Of a DNA stretch of 38,256 nt, positions 33,741 to 38,256 are shown piece by piece; within the stretch, counting starts at the first letter, position 1; the number at the start of each line of letters is the position of its first letter. The DNA comes from Acidimicrobiaceae bacterium (GTDB lineage Bacteria > Actinomycetota > Acidimicrobiia > Acidimicrobiales > RAAP-2). The stretch is taken from assembly GCA_003169675.1 (NCBI GenBank), contig PNAT01000115.1, positions 1-38,256 on the forward strand, given 5' to 3'. Below the pieces are notes generated by a model, which was not told the DNA's origin, did not search any database, and saw only the letters and a list, made by a program, of their open reading frames with translations. A program made the translations under genes and the position numbers.

Positions 33741-34709
33741 GTGAGCCCTTCTCAAGGACTGTCAGGCGCACGCCACGCCTTGTGCAGCGTGGGGAAAGTC
33801 ACAGCCGCTACCTCGCTCCTCGGCTCGGCGCTTCTCCTCGGACTCAACGCCCCCACTGCAGCGGCACGAAGTGCCAAGGCGAGCGTTGTCAAAGCGGTCG
33901 GAGCAGAGAACCAATATGCGAATGTGCTCGGCCAGATTGGAGGCAAGTACGTCAAAGTCTCATCCGTCCTCGACAATCCCAACACCGATCCCCACACATT
34001 TGAAGCAAGTACCAGCGTGGCGGAGGCAGTGAGCCATGCCGAGTTGGTCGTGCAGAATGGCCTCGGGTACGACGCCTTCATGAACAATATTGAATCGGCA
34101 TCACCCAGCTCGATGAGAAAAGTCATCGTGGCCCAAAAGGTGCTTCGACTGCCCGACGACACCCCGAATCCGCATCTCTGGTACAGCCCGAACACGATGC
34201 CGGCTGTGGCCACGGTCATGGCCAAGGATCTCTCTGAGCTCGACCCCGTCCACACGGCGTACTTCCATGCGAGATTGAATTCATTCATCCTCTCGCTCAA
34301 GCCGTGGTTGAGCGCCATCGCGGCATTCAAGGCGAAGCACATGGGAATTCACGTAGTCACGACAGAGCCGGTAGCCGACTACCTGCTGTCTGCGATGGGT
34401 GCGAAGAACCGCACTCCCTTCATCTTTCAGGCCGACGTCATGAACGGGGTTGACCCGGCACCGGAGGATGTCACGCTGGTGAAGGGGTTCTTCACCAAAC
34501 ATGAGGTGAAGGTGTTTTGCTACAACCCACAGGTGGTCGACTCGCTCACCTCGTCAATCCGGCAGAGTGCGCAGTCGGCTCGCGTGCCGGTCGTCGCCGT
34601 CTATGAGACGATGCCCACGCCGGGCTACGACTACCAGTCCTGGATGTTGGCCGAGGTAGCTGCCATCAACGTTGCCGTGACACACGGAACCTCAGTGGAG
34701 CACCTGTGA
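33741..34709 (+). CDS. Metal ABC transporter substrate-binding protein (cluster A-I)
   Basis: Extracytoplasmic metal-binding protein (322 aa) with a Sec-type signal peptide (hydrophobic about 21-38) and no lipobox. Likely metal ligands by position: His85 (DPHTFEAS), His145 (NPHLWYSP), Glu209 (VVTTEPVADY) and Glu288 (VYETMPTPG). His-His-Glu-acid matches the Mn/Fe-type binding proteins such as PsaA, whereas zinc-type ones usually have a third His; there is also no His-rich loop. The start is GTG, six bases after TATGTT. The stop overlaps the ATPase start (GTGA). Confidence 0.9.
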   Translation: MSPSQGLSGARHALCSVGKVTAATSLLGSALLLGLNAPTAAARSAKASVVKAVGAENQYANVLGQIGGKYVKVSSVLDNPNTDPHTFEASTSVAEAVSHAELVVQNGLGYDAFMNNIESASPSSMRKVIVAQKVLRLPDDTPNPHLWYSPNTMPAVATVMAKDLSELDPVHTAYFHARLNSFILSLKPWLSAIAAFKAKHMGIHVVTTEPVADYLLSAMGAKNRTPFIFQADVMNGVDPAPEDVTLVKGFFTKHEVKVFCYNPQVVDSLTSSIRQSAQSARVPVVAVYETMPTPGYDYQSWMLAEVAAINVAVTHGTSVEHL

Positions 34710-35521
34710 GTGAGGTCCCCGTTCTCGAGGTCGACAATGTCAGCCTCTCCTTCTCTGGTCGGAGAATTCTCGACGGCGTGTCATTCGAGATTCACCGAGG
34801 AGAATTCACGGGGCTGATTGGGTCAAACGGAGTCGGCAAGACCACACTTTTGAGGATTGTTCTCGGCCTCCAGCGACCCGGCGCGGGTGAGATCCGCGTG
34901 CTCGGATTGCCGTTGTCTCGGCACAGCCGATCCCTGGGCTACGTCCCGCAGAAGGTGGTATTGGATCCAGACGTGCCTCTGCGTGCCCGAGACCTGGTGG
35001 CACTCGGATTGGACGCCCATCGCTACGGCTTCGGGCGGCGCACCAAGCAGCAGCGCGAACTCGTCGACAAGATCCTCTGTGACGTCGACGCCGAGCATTT
35101 CGCCAACAGCAGGGTGGGCAGCCTCTCGGGCGGTGAGCAACAGCGGGTCCTGATTGCGCACGCGCTCGTCAGTCAACCGAAGCTGCTTCTTCTCGACGAG
35201 CCACTGGCGAACCTGGATCCGAAGAGCGTCCAGGAGATTGTTGCCCTGCTCCACCGGGTGTCCAGCGACCATGATGTCGCAATCCTCCTTTCGGCCCACG
35301 AGATGAACGCTCTGCTGCCGGTCATGGATCGAATCGTCTACCTGACGGAGGGAAGAGCAGCCAGCGGGACGACAGAGGAAGTTGTGAGATCGGACGTCCT
35401 GAGCAAGCTCTACGGACACCACGTCGACGTCCTCAAGCTTCACGGTCGGGTGCTGGTCGTGGCCGAACCCGGTGCTGAGGCAGGGGATATCCCGGATCAC
35501 CCGACGCTCACCGTCTCCTAG
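34706..35521 (+). CDS. Metal ABC transporter ATP-binding protein
   Basis: Cytoplasmic ATPase of the metal importer (271 aa). Walker A GSNGVGKTT, Q-loop YVPQK, signature LSGGEQQR, Walker B LLLLDEPLANLD and the switch His in LLSAHEM are all intact. GTG start overlapping the binding-protein stop; six bases before the first permease. The last 50 residues form a short extension after the usual core. Confidence 0.95.
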   Translation: MSEVPVLEVDNVSLSFSGRRILDGVSFEIHRGEFTGLIGSNGVGKTTLLRIVLGLQRPGAGEIRVLGLPLSRHSRSLGYVPQKVVLDPDVPLRARDLVALGLDAHRYGFGRRTKQQRELVDKILCDVDAEHFANSRVGSLSGGEQQRVLIAHALVSQPKLLLLDEPLANLDPKSVQEIVALLHRVSSDHDVAILLSAHEMNALLPVMDRIVYLTEGRAASGTTEEVVRSDVLSKLYGHHVDVLKLHGRVLVVAEPGAEAGDIPDHPTLTVS

Positions 35522-35527
35522 GCCATC

Positions 35528-36409
35528 ATGCATATTCTTTTCGAACCGGGCTTCTTCTCCAGCAGTCCCGTCCGTACAGCTGTCGTGATGGGTGCGGTGA
35601 CGGCGATCGTCTCGGCGATCGTTGGGGTCTTCACGGTGGTAAGAAGCCAATCATTCGCCGGGCACGCTCTGACCGATGTGGCCACCACTGGTGGTTCCGG
35701 TGCCTTCTTCTACGGGCTCAGCCCTCTGGTCGGTTTTATCGGAGCCGGAGTTATCGGTGCCGGTGCGATGGACCTGATCGGTGTCCAACGGGCCCGGAGC
35801 CGGGATCTGGCGACGGGCATTGTGCTCGGTGCCGCGACCGGCCTGGCCGCGTTGTTCTTGTTCCTGGACACCACCAAGAGTGCAACCACCGGAGCGACCC
35901 AGCAGATCCTCTTCGGGTCGATATTCACCATCAACCCCAGGGTCATTCCCATTGCCATATTCCTCAGCGGTGTCACGCTCCTCCTTGTGGGTGTGATCTA
36001 CCGCCCGCTTCTCTTGAACTCTCTCAATGCCGACCTGGCCTCGGCTCGGGGAATCGGTGTGCGGACGGTGGGCCTGTTGTTCATGTTTGCTCTCGCCGTC
36101 TCTGTCGCCTTGTCGTCGATCGCCATTGGATCGATCCTCTCGACAGCCCTGCTGATCGGCCCGGCCGCCGCCGCGCTACGAGTAACTCGCACCATTGGTG
36201 CCGCCATGGTGGTTGCGTGCATTCTCGGGGTCGCGACGACGTGGCTGGGTATCCTCCTTTCCTACGACAGTTACTATTGGGTGTCTTCGGGCCAGGGGCT
36301 CCCCGTAAGTTTCTTCATCGTCTCCATCGCCCTCCTCCTCTATCTCGTATCAGGACTCCCGGTCATTCGCCGAGTCGTTGAGACTGGCAAATTGGGTACG
36401 GTGGCCTGA
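35528..36409 (+). CDS. Metal ABC transporter permease 1
   Basis: ABC-3 family membrane subunit (293 aa) with about eight helices. Seen: VVRSQSFAGHALTDVATTGG (the conserved region preceding the coupling surface), LNADLASARGIGVRTVGLLF and SIAIGSILSTALLIGPAAAAL. Stop and the next ATG share one base (TGATG). It probably pairs with permease 2 as a heterodimer. Confidence 0.93.
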   Translation: MHILFEPGFFSSSPVRTAVVMGAVTAIVSAIVGVFTVVRSQSFAGHALTDVATTGGSGAFFYGLSPLVGFIGAGVIGAGAMDLIGVQRARSRDLATGIVLGAATGLAALFLFLDTTKSATTGATQQILFGSIFTINPRVIPIAIFLSGVTLLLVGVIYRPLLLNSLNADLASARGIGVRTVGLLFMFALAVSVALSSIAIGSILSTALLIGPAAAALRVTRTIGAAMVVACILGVATTWLGILLSYDSYYWVSSGQGLPVSFFIVSIALLLYLVSGLPVIRRVVETGKLGTVA

Positions 36410-37227
36410 TGTTCTCCGGCTTCATGGCGAACGCGTGGGAAGTGGCCACGATCGTCGCCATCGTGGCCGGAGTGGTCGGTTTCTTTGTCGTACTTCGAGG
36501 TTCAGCCTTTCCGGCGCATGCCATTCCCAATGGCGCCTTCGCGGGTGCCGCCGGAGCCAATCTCATCGGTGTCAGCCCTCTCGTCGGCCTGGGGGTCTTT
36601 TCCGTCATTGCCGCGCTCGGTATCGGAACGCTGGGCCGGCGGGGAAGGTCCGATGTGGTGACGGCCCTCGCCCTGGTGATGATGCTCGCCCTCGGAGCGG
36701 CGTTCCTCAGTCAGAGCACCGAGTATGAGCCGGAGATTTTCTCGCTGCTCTTTGGAGAGATCCTGGGTGTGAGTTCGAACAAGATCCTTCCGGTGGCACT
36801 TCTCGGACTGGCGTGTGTCCTCGCTGTGGCTGTCTTGTACCGGCGTCTGATGTTGACATCCATTGTCCCTGATATCGCCGCAGCGCGAGGCCTCCAGCCT
36901 CACCGGATGGAGGTGGCCTTCATGGTTGTCGTGGCGTGTGCCACCACAATGACGGTGCCGGTTGTGGGTGCGCTCCTCATTTTTGCGCTGATGGTTGGGC
37001 CACCTGCGGCGGCTCGCTGCATAAGCGATCGACCTGGCCGCGCACTGCTTATCTCAGTTGCCATTGCACTGAGCGTCGTCTGGACCGCGATCGCCTGCTC
37101 CTTCGAGTCGAACTGGCCGGTGGGATTCTTCGTCGGAACTTTCAGTGCAGCTTCCTATGGCTTGGGGCGTGTCTATGGCACCTGGCGTCGAGTCCGCGGC
37201 ACCCGGTTCGCCAGGATCTCCCATTGA
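36409..37227 (+). CDS. Metal ABC transporter permease 2
   Basis: Second ABC-3 family permease (272 aa), clearly related to the first: FFVVLRGSAFPAHAIPNGAFAGAAGA, quoted in part as RGSAFPAHAIPNGAF, then VPDIAAARGLQPHRMEVAF and VPVVGALLIFALMVGPPAAA. The pair suggests tandem duplication and a heterodimeric channel, as in many Mn/Zn importers. Last gene of the operon; no intrinsic terminator was seen in the 180 bases that follow. Confidence 0.92.
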   Translation: MFSGFMANAWEVATIVAIVAGVVGFFVVLRGSAFPAHAIPNGAFAGAAGANLIGVSPLVGLGVFSVIAALGIGTLGRRGRSDVVTALALVMMLALGAAFLSQSTEYEPEIFSLLFGEILGVSSNKILPVALLGLACVLAVAVLYRRLMLTSIVPDIAAARGLQPHRMEVAFMVVVACATTMTVPVVGALLIFALMVGPPAAARCISDRPGRALLISVAIALSVVWTAIACSFESNWPVGFFVGTFSAASYGLGRVYGTWRRVRGTRFARISH

Positions 37228-37407
37228 GCGGCCTGCCTTGCCCCGCCTCGGCGCTGTCTTGCCCGTCCGTGGCCCATCAACTCCCATGACCTCACAGAGC
37301 AGTCCTTGGAGTGTCAGAAGTTCAGTGTGCCTCGCTAAGCTCGCAGGTCAATGCACTCGCAAGGGGGAGGAAGGCGGGTTGCTCAGACCGCAGAGAGGAG
37401 CGCAGCA

Positions 37408-37914
37408 ATGACGAGCAGCGACGTTTTGATCGACGCCTTCGAGAGGGTACGCGATGCCGTCCACCCCGCGGTCAACGGCCTCTCACCCGAGGCATTGGCG
37501 TTTAGGGTCGACGGCGAGTCCAATTCCATCGCCTGGCTCGTCTGGCACCTGACCCGAATTCAGGATGATCATGTCGCCGGCCTTGACGGCAGTGAGCAGG
37601 CATGGACGTCCCTCGGATGGAGCGAACGATTCGCACTGCCCTTCGACGCCGCCGACACCGGATATGGCCACGGACCCGAGGACGTGGCGATGGTTACCGC
37701 TGACGCCGCCTCCCTGCTTGGTTACTTCGAAGATGTCCATGACAAGACAAAGGCATTCGTGCGATCGCTCGCGGACGCCGACTTCGGTCGGGTAGTAGAC
37801 CGAAATTGGGATCCTCCAGTCACGTTGGGAGTACGGCTTGTGAGCGTGCTCGCGGACGACCTGCAGCATGTAGGTCAGGCGGCGCTCGTCCGGGGCATAC
37901 TTCAGCAGCAGTAG
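37408..37914 (+). CDS. DinB-family protein (DUF664-like, mycothiol-dependent type)
   Basis: Four-helix-bundle metal protein (168 aa) of the DinB/DUF664 group; actinobacterial members include mycothiol-dependent enzymes. Seen: SIAWLVWHLTRIQDDHVAGL (His47, His55) and DDLQHVGQAALVRG (His154), the usual helices carrying the metal histidines. The ATG at 37408 is chosen because GAGAGGAG lies nine bases upstream. Reaction and substrate unknown. Together with mca it supports thiol-based detoxification in this host. Confidence 0.85.
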   Translation: MTSSDVLIDAFERVRDAVHPAVNGLSPEALAFRVDGESNSIAWLVWHLTRIQDDHVAGLDGSEQAWTSLGWSERFALPFDAADTGYGHGPEDVAMVTADAASLLGYFEDVHDKTKAFVRSLADADFGRVVDRNWDPPVTLGVRLVSVLADDLQHVGQAALVRGILQQQ

Positions 37915-37931
37915 GTTCGTCGGAATAACGC

Positions 37932-38219
37932 CTACTTCTTGGCGTAGTTGGCGAATCCCTGCCAGTCGATGACGACGCATGCCTCGTCACCAACGGTCCA
38001 TGTGTCATGTCCGGGAGCCATGATGGCGAAGTCACCGGGGCCGTATTCCATCTCCTCCCCATCGTCCATGACGACCTTCATGCGTCCAGAGACGAAGTAG
38101 CCCATGTGGGGGTTTGGCAGCGTGCCGTCTGGGCCCAGTCCACGGACTGAGATGCATCGGTCTTGAACTCTCGCCACAGGCGAACATGGATGCGAGGAGA
38201 CGCTCGACCGTACGCAGCA
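37932..38219 (-). pseudogene. Cupin-domain protein, probably missing its 5' part
   Basis: The C-terminal 60 residues are a clear small cupin: NPHMGYFVSGRMKVVMDDG, then YGPGDFAIMAPGHDTWTVGDEACVVIDW. The usual N-terminal half (a first strand set with a Trp-rich segment) is not recognisable. The only upstream start is a TTG at 38222, and the frame runs on into the tRNA gene without a start. It therefore looks like a 5'-truncated gene abutting the tRNA 3' end, though an unusual short cupin cannot be ruled out. The end given is approximate. Confidence 0.6.
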
Positions 38220-38231
38220 CAAGCGCCGAAT

Positions 38232-38256
38232 TGGAGCGGCCGACCGGGATCGAACC
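38232..38256 (-). tRNA. tRNA 3' end (partial; possibly tRNA-Gly)
   Basis: On the minus strand the last bases read as a T-arm loop (GGTTCGATCCC) followed by a 3' acceptor strand (CGGCCGC), discriminator T and an encoded CCA ending at 38232. The 5' half lies beyond the window, so the anticodon is not visible. A 5' GCGGCCG acceptor strand and U discriminator would fit tRNA-Gly, but this is a guess. Confidence 0.75.

Overview
The window is gene-dense, high-GC DNA with about 36 genes. It most likely comes from an actinobacterium. The grounds are a mycothiol S-conjugate amidase (Mca), an F420-type luciferase-like oxidoreductase, a PspA-HtpX-PspAB envelope-stress module, a DinB protein of the mycothiol-dependent type, frequent GTG starts, and many genes with a -10 box just upstream of the start codon, as expected for leaderless mRNAs. 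A deep lineage such as Acidimicrobiia is possible, but that is inference. I see no insertion sequence, prophage or CRISPR array.

Layout. 1-1384: 3' part of fumC and a pterin carbinolamine dehydratase. 1381-4429 (minus): pspA, htpX, pspAB and a tyrosine-phosphatase-like gene. 4507-5370: mca. 5372-8579 (minus): a purK remnant that has lost its ATP-grasp core, purE, a YdjC/ChbG deacetylase and an unknown protein with a C-terminal membrane anchor. 8664-9584: F420-type oxidoreductase. 9597-11554 (minus): DsbA-like protein, PAP2 phosphatase and a RecB-like nuclease broken by a frameshift in a run of seven G. 11617-13430: two small unknown genes, a GNAT acetyltransferase and a thioesterase-like protein.

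13437-22665 is the main metabolic locus. An acyl-CoA dehydrogenase diverges from enoyl-CoA hydratase, carboxyltransferase, biotin carboxylase/BCCP, AtuA-like and MFS genes. Together they can be read as an acyclic-isoprenoid or methyl-branched acyl-CoA degradation pathway (desaturation, carboxylation, hydration, uptake), like the Atu/Liu systems of Pseudomonas. Next come a membrane protein with a channel-like pore motif, a zinc alcohol dehydrogenase, and clpS preceded by ten perfect copies of a 9-bp repeat. A GNAT gene and a 14-TM drug exporter diverge from an ABC-F ATPase. They are followed by a Tat-exported solute-binding protein without permeases, a peroxiredoxin and a PIG-V-like mannosyltransferase.

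33197-37227 is a metal-uptake unit. A Fur-family regulator diverges from a binding protein, an ATPase and two permeases. A 7-1-7 palindrome fills the spacer of the likely transporter promoter. The binding protein shows a His-His-Glu-Glu ligand pattern, which points to Mn (or Fe) more than Zn. The window ends with a DinB protein, a cupin that looks truncated at its 5' end, and the 3' end of a tRNA gene on the minus strand.
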